Notes: generated by a model not told the origin, from the letters alone. A stretch of 34,804 nt of DNA from Lachnospiraceae bacterium (GCA_022776305.1 JALFIB010000243.1:1-34804); one strand, 5' to 3'; positions 7,047-15,583 are shown, numbered from the stretch's first letter. A program made the numbers and translations.

Positions 7047-9689
7047 GTGAAAAAATACGGAGTAAATGAGTTAAGAAAGATGTATCTTGATTTTTTCAAG
7101 AGCAAGGATCATCTGGTTATGAACAGTTTTTCTCTGGTACCGCACAATGACAACAGCCTGCTTCTGATCAATGCTGGAATGGCACCGCTGAAACCGTACT
7201 TTACCGGTGCTGAGATCCCGCCGAAGCGCAGGGTTGCTACGTGCCAGAAGTGTATCCGTACAGGCGATATTGAAAATGTGGGAAAAACAGCACGTCACGG
7301 TACATTTTTTGAGATGCTCGGAAACTTCTCATTTGGTGATTACTTCAAAAAAGAAGCGATCACATGGTCCTGGGAGTTCCTGACGGAAGTAGTAGGACTT
7401 GATCCGGAGCGCCTTTATCCATCCGTTTACCTTGAGGATGACGAGGCATGGAATATCTGGCATGAGCAGGTAGGAGTTCCTGCTGAAAAGATTTTCCGCT
7501 TTGGCAAAGAGGACAATTTCTGGGAGCACGGCGCAGGTCCTTGCGGTCCCTGCTCTGAGATCTATTATGACAGAGGGGAAAAGTATGGCTGCGGAAAGCC
7601 GGGCTGTACAGTGGGATGTGACTGTGACCGTTATATAGAAGTTTGGAACAACGTATTTACCCAGTTTGAAAATGACGGACACGGCAATTATGAATTGCTG
7701 AAACAGAAGAATATTGATACCGGTATGGGACTTGAACGTCTTGCTGTAGTGGTTCAGGATGTTGATTCCATCTTTGATGTAGATACCATGCAGGATCTCA
7801 GGGACAAGGTATGCGAATTTGCACATACCGTATATAAGACAGACGAGAAAAATGATATTTCTATCCGCTTGATCGTCGATCATATCCGTTCTGCTACATT
7901 TATGATCTCAGACGGTATTATGCCGACAAACGAAGGCCGCGGATACGTGCTTCGCCGTTTGATCCGCCGTGCAGCACGCCACGGACGTATGCTTGGTATT
8001 GAAGGAAGCTTCCTTTCCAAGCTCAGCGCTACGGTGATCGAGGGATCAAAAGACGGATATCCGGAATTGGAAGAGAAGAAAGAATTTATCTTTAAAGTCC
8101 TTGCACAGGAAGAAGAAAAATTCAGCCGTACCATTGATCAGGGACTGAGCATCCTTTCTGACATGGAAGAAGACCTTGCGAAAAACGGTGCGAAAGAATT
8201 GTCCGGAAAAGATGCTTTCGTATTGTATGACACATATGGATTCCCACTTGACCTCACAAAGGAAATCCTTGAAGAGAAGGGATACACCATTGATGAAGAC
8301 GGTTTCAGATCATGTATGGAAGAACAGCGCCAGAAAGCACGTAAGGCAAGAGGTACTACAAACTACATGGGAGCCGATGCAACGGTATATGACCAGATTC
8401 CGGCTGATATTACCACAGTATTTGTAGGTTACGATACATTAGTGAGTGAATCTGAGATCACTGTATTGACTACAGAGAGTGAAGTTACGGAAGCACTGAC
8501 AGAAGGCGTCCGCGGTACAGTTATCACAAAAGAGACTCCTTTCTATGGAACAATGGGTGGACAAAATGGTGATACCGGTGTGATCTCATGTCCGGCAGGG
8601 AAATTCATCGTGGAAGATACCATTCACCTTCTGGGGGGAAAGTACGGACATGTGGGTTACATGGAAGAAGGCATGATCAAGACCGGTGATAAGGTGACTC
8701 TTTCCGTAAATGCGGCAGGCAGAAAGAATACCTGCAAGAACCACAGTGCTACACACCTGCTCCAGAAAGCTTTAAAGGCTGTTCTCGGTTCACACGTGGA
8801 GCAGAAAGGTTCTCTTGTGACTCCCGACAGGCTTCGTTTTGACTTTGCACATTTTCAGGCAATGACACCGGAAGAGATCGCTCAGGTTGAGGAGATCGTA
8901 AACCGTGAGATCTCAGCAGCACTTCCTGTTGAGACAAATATCATGGGTATTGAAGCTGCAAAGAAAACAGGTGCTATGGCTCTTTTCGGTGAGAAATACG
9001 GAGAAGAAGTGCGCGTGGTATCTATGGGAGATTTTTCCAAGGAACTCTGCGGTGGTACCCACGTATCAAATACAGCTGAGATTTCCACCTTTAAGATCGT
9101 TTCTGAGTCAGGTATCGCTGCCGGCGTACGCCGTATTGAGGCACTGACAGGAGACGGAGTCTTTGCATATTATAAGGCAGCAGAAAAGGAACTTCATGAA
9201 GCTGCTAAGCTTTTAAAGACTACTCCGGCAGGCATTCTGGAAAAGATCAATGCACTGCAGGCTGAATTAAAAACTGTGTTAAGTGAAAATGAATCCTTAA
9301 AGAGCAAGCTTGCAAAAGATGCACTTGGAGATGTTATGGACCAAGTGTGCGAGATCGAAGGTGTAAAATTCCTTCCAGCTAAGCTTGAGGGTGTTGACAT
9401 GAACGGCCTGCGTGAACTGGGAGACCAGCTCCGTGAAAAGCTTGGAGAAGGCGTAGTGCTTCTGGCTTCTGTAAATGATGGAAAAGTAAACCTGATGGCT
9501 GCAGCTACTGATGGTGCGATGAAACAGGGAGCACATGCAGGCAACCTGATCAAAGGAATAGCAGCCCTCGTCGGCGGTGGCGGCGGCGGACGTCCCAATA
9601 TGGCTCAGGCAGGCGGCAAAAACCCGGCAGGTATTGATGAGGCACTGGAAAAAGCAAAAGAAGTATTAAAAGGCCAAGTGAACCGATAG
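7047..9689 (+). CDS. alaS: Alanine--tRNA ligase
   Basis: An 880-residue class II aminoacyl-tRNA synthetase, normal length for AlaS. The N-terminal catalytic core shows 'VPHNDNSLLLINAGMAPLKPYF' (motif 1 area; cited in parts) and 'RHGTFFEMLGNFSFGDYFK' (motif 2). A central tRNA-recognition region and the editing domain follow. Editing-site zinc ligands are all present: His566 and His570 (HSATH), Cys668 and His672 (CGGTH). The C-terminal domain ends with the glycine-rich 'GGGGGGRPNMAQAGG' typical of AlaS. Translation starts at GTG 7047, with GGAGGA 6 bases upstream. The frame continues 37 codons further upstream but overlaps the small membrane peptide gene. It is probably co-transcribed with that peptide. 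Codon use is strongly biased, consistent with high expression. No T-box was found, unlike many Firmicute synthetase genes. Confidence 0.97.
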   Translation: MKKYGVNELRKMYLDFFKSKDHLVMNSFSLVPHNDNSLLLINAGMAPLKPYFTGAEIPPKRRVATCQKCIRTGDIENVGKTARHGTFFEMLGNFSFGDYFKKEAITWSWEFLTEVVGLDPERLYPSVYLEDDEAWNIWHEQVGVPAEKIFRFGKEDNFWEHGAGPCGPCSEIYYDRGEKYGCGKPGCTVGCDCDRYIEVWNNVFTQFENDGHGNYELLKQKNIDTGMGLERLAVVVQDVDSIFDVDTMQDLRDKVCEFAHTVYKTDEKNDISIRLIVDHIRSATFMISDGIMPTNEGRGYVLRRLIRRAARHGRMLGIEGSFLSKLSATVIEGSKDGYPELEEKKEFIFKVLAQEEEKFSRTIDQGLSILSDMEEDLAKNGAKELSGKDAFVLYDTYGFPLDLTKEILEEKGYTIDEDGFRSCMEEQRQKARKARGTTNYMGADATVYDQIPADITTVFVGYDTLVSESEITVLTTESEVTEALTEGVRGTVITKETPFYGTMGGQNGDTGVISCPAGKFIVEDTIHLLGGKYGHVGYMEEGMIKTGDKVTLSVNAAGRKNTCKNHSATHLLQKALKAVLGSHVEQKGSLVTPDRLRFDFAHFQAMTPEEIAQVEEIVNREISAALPVETNIMGIEAAKKTGAMALFGEKYGEEVRVVSMGDFSKELCGGTHVSNTAEISTFKIVSESGIAAGVRRIEALTGDGVFAYYKAAEKELHEAAKLLKTTPAGILEKINALQAELKTVLSENESLKSKLAKDALGDVMDQVCEIEGVKFLPAKLEGVDMNGLRELGDQLREKLGEGVVLLASVNDGKVNLMAAATDGAMKQGAHAGNLIKGIAALVGGGGGGRPNMAQAGGKNPAGIDEALEKAKEVLKGQVNR

Positions 9690-9742
9690 GGAAATGTCTA
9701 GAATGGGTTTTCATATTTTTACGGCAAAATACGGAAAAATAG

Positions 9743-9770
9743 TTGACGAAACCTAAAAATATGGTATACT
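9743..9770 (+). promoter_or_regulatory. Promoter of rpsU
   Basis: TTGACG (9743-9748) and TATACT (9765-9770) are 16 bases apart. TGG directly precedes the -10 box, giving an extended -10. The leader to the rpsU start is about 72 bases long and can form CAGTTG (9799-9804) / CAACTG (9821-9826). Confidence 0.75.
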
Positions 9771-9848
9771 ACTTAATAGTGCAATTAAAATACCCAGACA
9801 GTTGTATTATGCACAATCTGCAACTGGAGGGAGGTTAGGTGTGAGACA

Positions 9849-10025
9849 ATGTCAAATGTAATCGTAAAAGAAAACGAAACTTTGGACAGTGCTTTACGTC
9901 GTTTCAAAAGAAACTGCGCAAAGGCTGGTATCCAGCAGGAGATTCGTAAAAGAGAGCATTACGAGAAGCCGAGCGTAAGACGTAAGAAAAAGTCTGAAGC
10001 AGCTCGTAAGCGTAAATTCAATTAA
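9849..10025 (+). CDS. rpsU: 30S ribosomal protein S21 (bS21)
   Basis: A 58-residue, highly basic protein, normal length for bS21. It contains the typical '[19 protein letters not shown]' start, '[25 protein letters not shown]' middle (cited in parts) and a Lys/Arg-rich tail ending 'KRKFN'. S21 sits on the 30S platform near the anti-Shine-Dalgarno region. The ATG at 9849 has its best ribosome binding site, GGAGGGAGG, at 9826-9834, an unusually long 14 bases away. A weaker GGTGTGA lies nearer at 9838-9844. It has its own promoter at 9743 and a strong terminator at 10034. Read-through from alaS is also likely, because no terminator follows alaS. Confidence 0.97.
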   Translation: MSNVIVKENETLDSALRRFKRNCAKAGIQQEIRKREHYEKPSVRRKKKSEAARKRKFN

Positions 10026-10033
10026 TGTGCAAT

Positions 10034-10066
10034 AAAATCCCTGGTCAATTATGGTCAGGGATTTTT
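10034..10066 (+). terminator. Terminator of rpsU
   Basis: AAAATCCCTG (10034-10043) pairs perfectly with CAGGGATTTT (10056-10065), followed by another T. The A-run and T-run are symmetrical, so it may work on both strands. Confidence 0.9.
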
Positions 10067-10072
10067 ATTACA

Positions 10073-10302
10073 GTTCAGGGCATCAAGAAATGAAAAGACA
10101 GTTCTAGGATCAGTACCCGAAGGGAAATGAATCCTAGAACTGGATTTTCATTTCGAAGTGGGCGGAACGCCCACAAAGCCACAGACGCAGGACGCGAAGC
10201 GGACAGCAGCCTTCGAAGAAGGCGGTCTGCGGCGTTGATGCCCTGAACGTGAGTAGTGGGCATCAGACAACTTAATTCATTCGACAGAAAGAGGTGGCAT
10301 CA
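10073..10302 (+). other. Nested-hairpin intergenic element before cls; candidate structured RNA or palindromic element
   Basis: GTTCAGGGCATCAA (10073-10086) is perfectly complementary to 10235-10248, giving a 14-bp closing helix. Inside are several arms. The first is a 24-bp arm (10087-10110 with 10131-10154, 22 of 24 paired) whose apical loop holds CCC-GAA-GGG. Next is GTGGGCG-GAA-CGCCCAC (10158-10174), and last GCCTTC-GAA-GAAGGC (10209-10223). Several arms share a GAA triloop. The right half is GC-rich compared with its neighbours. TGATGCC at 10236-10242 can also pair with GGCATCA at 10259-10265 or at 10296-10302, the latter touching the cls start codon. No convincing promoter or long conserved protein is seen here. 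A 62-codon antisense frame (10263-10075) is a by-product of the palindromes. Confidence 0.6.
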
Positions 10303-11838
10303 GTGAAGAAACCTTCAAAACGTTTACTTGGGAGAATCATTTCAGTTGCACTTGCGGTGGTGTTTCAAGTCCTATGGATCATTTTTGCCGTGTTTGTGCT
10401 TCGGAACAGATTTCCTTTTGTGGATGCATTGATCGAGATTGCCAGCATTGTTGCCATATTATGGATCGTTAGCAAAGATATTAATCCGGCATATAAACTG
10501 GCGTGGACGATTTTGATCCTTGCAGTGCCTGTGGCAGGAGCCGTAATTTACGTGATGTTTGGAAAGTCAAGGCTTGGAAAAGACATGCAGGAAAAACTGG
10601 ATGAATCTTTTCAAGAGGCATCACAGTATCTGGTTCAGGATGAAGAAATTAGGGGAAAACTGGAAAATGAGAGTAAGGCTGCAATGCGTCAGTCTATGTA
10701 CATCAGTGAAAAGGCCGGCTTTCCGGTTTACCAGAAAACAACAACGAAATACTTTAAAGTGGGAGAAGAGCTCTATAGCACCCTTTTGGATGAATTAAAG
10801 GCTGCGGAACACTATATTTTTATGGAGTATTTCATTATTGATGACGGTGAGATGTGGCAGGGAATATTGGATATTCTCGAAATGAAAGCAAGGCTTGGGC
10901 TTGACGTCCGGCTAATTTACGATGACTGGGGATGTGCCAGCACCATGCCGCAGGAGTTCCAGATGGCATTGCAGCGAAGGGGGATACGGTGTGAAGTATT
11001 TAATCCCCTTCTTCCCATAGCTTCCGTATTCCTGAATAACCGTGACCACAGGAAGATTACAGTAATCGACGGACATACTGGTTTTACAGGAGGCATTAAT
11101 CTGGCTGATGAATACATTAACCGGAAAGAGCGGTTCGGTTATTGGAAAGATACGGGAGTGATGCTGAAGGGAGAAGCCGTTTGGAGCTTTACCGTAATGT
11201 TCTTGCAGATGTGGAGTGTCCTGTCACATGATAAGATCAATTATGGAAAGTATCGTCCCCATGAATGGCATACGCAGGAATTTGAAGATGACGGTTTTGT
11301 ACAGCCATACGGAGATACACCTTTGGACCATGAGACAGTGGGTGAATCTGTATATCTGAATATTATCAACAGGGCAAAAGAATATGTGTATATTTTTACC
11401 CCTTATCTGATCACAGATAACGAAGTGATCACAGCGCTTTGCCTTGCGGCGAAAAGCGGAATTGATGTGCGTATCGTGACACCCGGTATTCCGGATAAGA
11501 AACTGGTTTTTCTTCTGACCAGATCCTATTATGAGACACTCTTAAAAGCAGGTGTACGTATTTTTGAATATAAGCCGGGATTTTTGCATGCAAAATCTTT
11601 CGTGTGCGATGACAAGATTGCAACAGTGGGAACCATAAACCTTGATTACAGAAGTCTATATCTTCACTTTGAATGTGGTGTCTGGATGTACGGTTCGCAG
11701 GCCGTGATGCAGATTAAAGAAGATGCTTTGAATATTTTGGAAGAGTGCAGGGAAGTGACTCTTGAAGACTGCCAGAATAAATCTGCAGCGACCAGAATAG
11801 GACAGAGCATACTCCGGCTTTTTGCTCCGCTGCTTTAA
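10303..11838 (+). CDS. cls: Cardiolipin synthase (phospholipase D family)
   Basis: A 511-residue membrane enzyme that joins two phosphatidylglycerols to make cardiolipin. Two or three N-terminal hydrophobic segments (about residues 8-32, 38-53 and 64-84) are followed by two phospholipase D domains. Each holds the HxKxxxxD motif: 'HRKITVID' starting at His249 and 'HAKSFVCD' starting at His429, each followed by the usual Gly/Thr-Ile-Asn-Leu-x-x-Glu/Tyr segment. I start at GTG 10303, because AGAGGTGG lies 5 bases upstream. An in-frame GTG at 10294 would overlap that site. It follows rpsU's terminator and the nested-hairpin element 10073-10302, which could control its expression. No separate promoter is clear. 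The next gene, a D,D-carboxypeptidase, is 66 bases downstream. Confidence 0.93.
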   Translation: MKKPSKRLLGRIISVALAVVFQVLWIIFAVFVLRNRFPFVDALIEIASIVAILWIVSKDINPAYKLAWTILILAVPVAGAVIYVMFGKSRLGKDMQEKLDESFQEASQYLVQDEEIRGKLENESKAAMRQSMYISEKAGFPVYQKTTTKYFKVGEELYSTLLDELKAAEHYIFMEYFIIDDGEMWQGILDILEMKARLGLDVRLIYDDWGCASTMPQEFQMALQRRGIRCEVFNPLLPIASVFLNNRDHRKITVIDGHTGFTGGINLADEYINRKERFGYWKDTGVMLKGEAVWSFTVMFLQMWSVLSHDKINYGKYRPHEWHTQEFEDDGFVQPYGDTPLDHETVGESVYLNIINRAKEYVYIFTPYLITDNEVITALCLAAKSGIDVRIVTPGIPDKKLVFLLTRSYYETLLKAGVRIFEYKPGFLHAKSFVCDDKIATVGTINLDYRSLYLHFECGVWMYGSQAVMQIKEDALNILEECREVTLEDCQNKSAATRIGQSILRLFAPLL

Positions 11839-11904
11839 GGGAAAGAGTGGCATATTTTTTCTGTCTGTTAATATAGTTTAGTAAGAAGTTGACAGGCGGT
11901 AGAT

Positions 11905-13074
11905 ATGAAAAAGGTTTTGCCGTATTTTGCTGCGCTTATACTTTTTGCGGTGTCTGCCATACCGGGGCGGGCTGTTGAAACAACAGATGCCCTTGCCGGC
12001 ATGCAGACGCCTCACGCCATTGTGATGGAAGTATCTACAGGCAAAATATTGTATGAAAAAGACGCAGATGCGAAAGTACATCCGGCCAGTGTTACGAAAG
12101 TTATGACTGTGCTGCTGGTATTTGAAGCTTTAGAAAAAGGGCAGATCACTCTTGATCAGGAAGTGGTGACCAGCGCCCATGCCAAATCTATGGGAGGCTC
12201 GCAGGTTTTTCTGGAAGAAGGAGAGATCCAGACGGTAGAAACACTTTTGAAATGTATCTTGATCGCTTCAGGAAATGATGCTGCGGTGTCCATGGCAGAG
12301 AAGATCGCAGGTACAGAAGATGCCTTTGTGTCCATGATGAATGAAGAAGCAGCACGTCTTGGTATGGCCAATACACATTTTGTGGATTGCTGCGGGCTGA
12401 CAGATTCAACAGACCACTATACCTCCGCCCGTGACGTGGCAATTGTTTCAAGGGAATTGCTCCTGCGGTTTCCTCAGGTAGTGGAATACACGGATATCTG
12501 GATGGAAGACATCACCCATGTGACAGCAAAAGGCAGCAGTATCTTCACGCTGACAAATACAAATAAGCTGTTGCGTGCCTACAATGGATGTGACGGTTTG
12601 AAGACGGGCAGTACAAGTATTGCAAAATATTGTTTAAGTGCTACGGCCCAGAGGGATGGGATCCGTTTGGTGGCATCTGTCATGACCTCACCGGATTCAA
12701 AAGTGCGTTTCCGGGAAGCAGGTGAGCTCCTTGATTATGGGTTTTCAAGGTGTTCCATGTATTACGATGAAAACATGGAGCCTTTACCCACCATTGAAGT
12801 GAAAGGATCGCTGGAGAAGCAGATAGAAGTGAAATATGCGAAAGAATTTTCTTACTTAAGTACAGAAAAGGAGGACTTTTCCTTAATTGAAAAGCGCACA
12901 GAATGGGAAAACGGGATTTCAGCTCCTCTTAAAGAGGGGGCTCAGGTGGGAACTTACATATATACTCTGGGTGAGAAGGAAATAGGCCGTGTCCCTATTA
13001 TCACAGCCGGAGCAGTAGAAAAAGCGGGTTATCTCGACTATTTGAATGAATTGTGGACACAGTGGGCAATCTAA
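11905..13074 (+). CDS. D-alanyl-D-alanine carboxypeptidase (S11 family, DacF-like)
   Basis: A 389-residue secreted penicillin-binding protein that trims the terminal D-Ala from peptidoglycan stem peptides. A signal peptide occupies about residues 1-23 ('FAALILFAVSAIPGRA'). The three active-site motifs are intact: Ser62-x-x-Lys65 (SVTK), Ser122-Gly-Asn124 (SGN) and Lys233-Thr-Gly (KTG). A C-terminal beta domain (about 290-370) follows, ending in a hydrophobic/aromatic stretch 'YLDYLNELWTQWAI' that could be an amphipathic membrane anchor. The ATG 11905 has GGCGGT a few bases upstream. It is one of two S11 enzymes in the window. The other is at 15700. No strong terminator follows; the gap to the phosphoesterase holds tandem repeats. 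Confidence 0.92.
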   Translation: MKKVLPYFAALILFAVSAIPGRAVETTDALAGMQTPHAIVMEVSTGKILYEKDADAKVHPASVTKVMTVLLVFEALEKGQITLDQEVVTSAHAKSMGGSQVFLEEGEIQTVETLLKCILIASGNDAAVSMAEKIAGTEDAFVSMMNEEAARLGMANTHFVDCCGLTDSTDHYTSARDVAIVSRELLLRFPQVVEYTDIWMEDITHVTAKGSSIFTLTNTNKLLRAYNGCDGLKTGSTSIAKYCLSATAQRDGIRLVASVMTSPDSKVRFREAGELLDYGFSRCSMYYDENMEPLPTIEVKGSLEKQIEVKYAKEFSYLSTEKEDFSLIEKRTEWENGISAPLKEGAQVGTYIYTLGEKEIGRVPIITAGAVEKAGYLDYLNELWTQWAI

Positions 13075-13111
13075 CAAAGGAAAAGGCAGTATGGGTCTGT
13101 TAGGGAAAATG

Positions 13112-13161
13112 CGTATCTGATAAAACGCGTGTCTGGTAAAAACACGTATCCAGTAAAAACA
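13112..13161 (+). repeat. Three tandem 16-17-bp repeats upstream of the phosphoesterase
   Basis: Units are 13112-13127 (CGTATCTGATAAAACG), 13128-13144 (CGTGTCTGGTAAAAACA) and 13145-13161 (CGTATCCAGTAAAAACA). A degenerate fourth unit CGGAGGATAAAAGG follows. They lie just before the promoter-like sequence at 13178-13206. Confidence 0.85.
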
Positions 13162-13177
13162 CGGAGGATAAAAGGGG

Positions 13178-13206
13178 TTTTCACATCTTTAAAAACATGG
13201 TATGAT
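13178..13206 (+). promoter_or_regulatory. Possible promoter of the metallophosphoesterase
   Basis: TATGAT (13201-13206) preceded by TGG makes an extended -10. The -35 is weak (TTTTCA, 13178-13183), 17 bases upstream. A GAGCCG...CGGCTC hairpin (13225-13243) lies in the leader. Confidence 0.5.
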
Positions 13207-13277
13207 ATACAATACATGAGTACTGAGCCGTGCTTTGCGGCTCTTATTACCTTTCAGGAAAGGACAAAGGTTTTGCA

Positions 13278-14075
13278 ATGCCAGATTTCAAAGTGACTCG
13301 ATATCGATTGCGGATAGGATCAGAAAAGCGGGACTTGGAGCAGCCGTTTTCGGCTGTATTTTTGAGTGACCTCCACAATGCTTCTTATGGGGAAGGCAAC
13401 AGCAGATTACTTCAGGAAATCCGCAATGAAAACCCGGAACTTATTTTAGTTGCAGGTGATATGATCACGGCATCAAGTGAGCCGTCCACAGATGCGTCTA
13501 TTGCTTTGATGGGTGAACTGACAAAGCAATATCCTGTCTATTATGCAAACGGCAACCATGAATACCGTATGAAACAAAATACAGATAAATACCAGGATGC
13601 TTATGAGCGATACTCTGATGCTATAAAAAGCCTTGGTGTCCATTTGCTGGAGAATGGCAGTGCCCGTGTAGAATTATACAAAGTTCCATTCCGCATTTGG
13701 GGTCTGGAATTAGACCAATCTTATTTCCGGAGAGGAAGGACTGCACAACTTACATCCTCTGTTATAGAAGGACTGCTGGGGAAGCCTGATGAGCAGTGTT
13801 ATAATATATTGCTGGCTCATCATCCCTCGTATTTCCCTGCCTATGCCGTCTGGGGCGCGGATCTTTCTTTGTCAGGACATCTTCATGGTGGGATGATACG
13901 TCTTCCTTTTTTGGGTGGAGTGGTAAGCCCGCAGGTACGGTTGTTCCCGAAATATGACAAAGGGATGTACATGTTGGATGGGAAAAAGCTGATCGTCAGT
14001 GCAGGCTTGGGAAACCATACCGTTAATCTGCGCATTAATAATCCGCCGGAGCTTGTAGTGATAGACTTTGTTTAG
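13278..14075 (+). CDS. Calcineurin-like metallophosphoesterase (YkuE-like)
   Basis: A 265-residue protein with the full set of metal-binding blocks of the calcineurin fold: 'SDLHN' (Asp31, His33), 'AGDMI' (Asp61), 'GNHEY' (Asn93, His94), 'AHHPSYF' and 'SGHLHGG'. These bind two metals and hydrolyse phosphomonoesters or diesters. The closest known type is YkuE of Bacillus. Substrate is unknown; membrane-lipid-linked phosphates and nucleotides are both plausible. No signal peptide is seen in the chosen form. I start at ATG 13278 with AAAGG 7 bases upstream. A GTG at 13230 in frame would place the start inside a hairpin and lacks a binding site. The scpA gene follows 69 bases later, probably in the same transcript. 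Confidence 0.85.
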   Translation: MPDFKVTRYRLRIGSEKRDLEQPFSAVFLSDLHNASYGEGNSRLLQEIRNENPELILVAGDMITASSEPSTDASIALMGELTKQYPVYYANGNHEYRMKQNTDKYQDAYERYSDAIKSLGVHLLENGSARVELYKVPFRIWGLELDQSYFRRGRTAQLTSSVIEGLLGKPDEQCYNILLAHHPSYFPAYAVWGADLSLSGHLHGGMIRLPFLGGVVSPQVRLFPKYDKGMYMLDGKKLIVSAGLGNHTVNLRINNPPELVVIDFV

Positions 14076-14144
14076 AAAATATATCAAAATGCAGGTTTCA
14101 GGCTGTGTTGAAAATGCTTAGTAATGGAAGAGAGGATAAGCTTC

Positions 14145-14927
14145 ATGGGAATACCGGTTAAGCTTGAGGCCTTTGAAGGGCCGCTGGACTTGCTGCTGCA
14201 TTTGATAGAAAAAAATAAAGTGAATATCTATGATATCCCGATTGTAGAAATCACTGAGCAGTATATGGAATACATCAGCCAGATGCAAAATGAAAATCTG
14301 GATGTGATGAGTGAATTCCTTGTGATGGCAGCCACCTTGCTGGATATAAAATCAAGAATGCTCCTTCCTCCGGAAGTGACGGAAGAAGGGGAGGAGATCG
14401 ATCCCAGAGAAGAATTAGTACAAAAACTTTTGGAATATAAGATGTACAAATACATGTCTTATGAACTTCGGGATCGTCAGGAAGACGCATCCTACCACAT
14501 GTTTAAAGAACCGACTATTCCGGATGAAGTAAAAGCCTACCGTGAACCGGTGGACATTGATAAGCTTCTGGACGGGATGACGCTTCAAAAATTACATAAC
14601 CTTTTTAAAGATATTTTAAGGCGGCAGGATGACAGAGTGGATAAAGTCCGAAGTGGTTTTGGCAATATCCAAAAGCAGGAGCTGGACTTAAGCGAGACCA
14701 TGCATTTTGTGGAAAGCTACATCATAGGCCATAAGACCTGCAAATTCAAAGAAATTTTATCACTGCGCCGAGGAAAAATGTATGTGATCGTCACATTCCT
14801 AACTTTACTTCAATTGATGAAAGAAGGAAAAGTGGAAGTTGACCAGACAGAGACTTTTGGTGATATTTCCATTGTTTATACAGGGAAAACCGGAGAGATG
14901 AGCGAATTGTCGCAGGATTACGATTAA
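14145..14927 (+). CDS. scpA: Segregation and condensation protein A
   Basis: A 260-residue kleisin that bridges the SMC heads and binds a ScpB dimer, forming the chromosome-condensing complex. The diagnostic N-terminus 'VKLEAFEGPLDLLLHLI' is present, and the C-terminal winged-helix region contains 'KFKEILSLRRGKMYVIVTFL'. The middle is acidic and probably flexible. I start at ATG 14145, because GAGGA at 14132-14136 lies 8 bases upstream. An in-frame ATG at 14124 would add 'MEERISF' but has no site. scpB follows 32 bases downstream, as in most Firmicutes. Confidence 0.95.
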   Translation: MGIPVKLEAFEGPLDLLLHLIEKNKVNIYDIPIVEITEQYMEYISQMQNENLDVMSEFLVMAATLLDIKSRMLLPPEVTEEGEEIDPREELVQKLLEYKMYKYMSYELRDRQEDASYHMFKEPTIPDEVKAYREPVDIDKLLDGMTLQKLHNLFKDILRRQDDRVDKVRSGFGNIQKQELDLSETMHFVESYIIGHKTCKFKEILSLRRGKMYVIVTFLTLLQLMKEGKVEVDQTETFGDISIVYTGKTGEMSELSQDYD

Positions 14928-14959
14928 TCTTATCATGCAAAGCGAAACGGAGAGACATA

Positions 14960-15529
14960 GTGGATAGAAGAAAAGCTGAGGCAGCCATCGAGGCAATCCT
15001 GTTTGCTGTCGGTGAGTCGGTGGAATTGGAAAAAATCGCAAAGGCGTTAGAGCTTGATAAAGAAACGACGAAAAAACTGATCTATCACATGATGGACAGG
15101 TATCAGGAAGAGGACAGAGGAATCCAGATTTTGGAATTGGAAGACTCTTACCAGCTTTGTACCAAGAATGAAATGTATGAATATTTGATCAAAGTGGCAA
15201 AACAGCCAAGAAAGATCGTTTTGACCGATGTGGTGATGGAGACACTTTCTATCATTGCGTACAAACAGCCGATCACAAAACTGGAGATTGAAAAGATCCG
15301 CGGAGTGAAGTGTGACCATGCTATCAATAAGCTGATCGAATACGATCTTGTCACAGAGCTTGGAAGGCTGGATGCACCTGGACGCCCTATTCTATTTGGC
15401 ACAACGGAAGCATTTCTACGCCACTTTGGTGTGGCATCCTTAGATGACCTGCCATCACTGAATCCTGTCCAGATGGAAGATTTTAAAGCGGAGGCAGAAG
15501 AGGAGATCCAGATGAAACTGGATGTTTAA
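14960..15529 (+). CDS. scpB: Segregation and condensation protein B
   Basis: A 189-residue protein with two winged-helix domains. It dimerises on the ScpA kleisin in the SMC condensin. Typical segments are 'AAIEAILFAVGESVELEKIA' at the start, 'LSIIAYKQPITKLEIEKIRG' at about residue 95 and 'GRLDAPGRPILFGTTEAFLRHF' near 140 (each cited in part). The start is GTG at 14960, with GGAGA about 7 bases before it. It is transcribed with scpA and ends before a terminator at 15553. In Bacillus scpAB is followed closely by dacB, and here too a D,D-carboxypeptidase follows. Confidence 0.95.
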   Translation: MDRRKAEAAIEAILFAVGESVELEKIAKALELDKETTKKLIYHMMDRYQEEDRGIQILELEDSYQLCTKNEMYEYLIKVAKQPRKIVLTDVVMETLSIIAYKQPITKLEIEKIRGVKCDHAINKLIEYDLVTELGRLDAPGRPILFGTTEAFLRHFGVASLDDLPSLNPVQMEDFKAEAEEEIQMKLDV

Positions 15530-15552
15530 CTACATAGAACGTCGAAAGAAAT

Positions 15553-15583
15553 TGCATGCCGGAAAATACCGGTATGCATTTTT
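15553..15583 (+). terminator. Terminator of the scpAB transcript
   Basis: TGCATGCCGG (15553-15562) pairs with CCGGTATGCA (15569-15578), with one G-T pair, followed by five T. A second small hairpin TAACCGAA/TTCGGTTA (15588-15610) follows directly and leads into repeat copy B. Confidence 0.85.

Noticed and set aside
10075-10263. 62-codon minus-strand frame in the nested-hairpin element
   Set aside because: The sequence is explained by palindromes, and the frame has no ribosome binding site. Short frames like this are often annotated in such repeats but I see no support for a protein.
10258-10265. GGGCATCA direct repeat (with 10078-10085) as a proven target-site duplication
   Set aside because: The first copy is itself inside the closing helix, so the match follows partly from the alternative pairing. 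Without an empty site for comparison it cannot be called a duplication.
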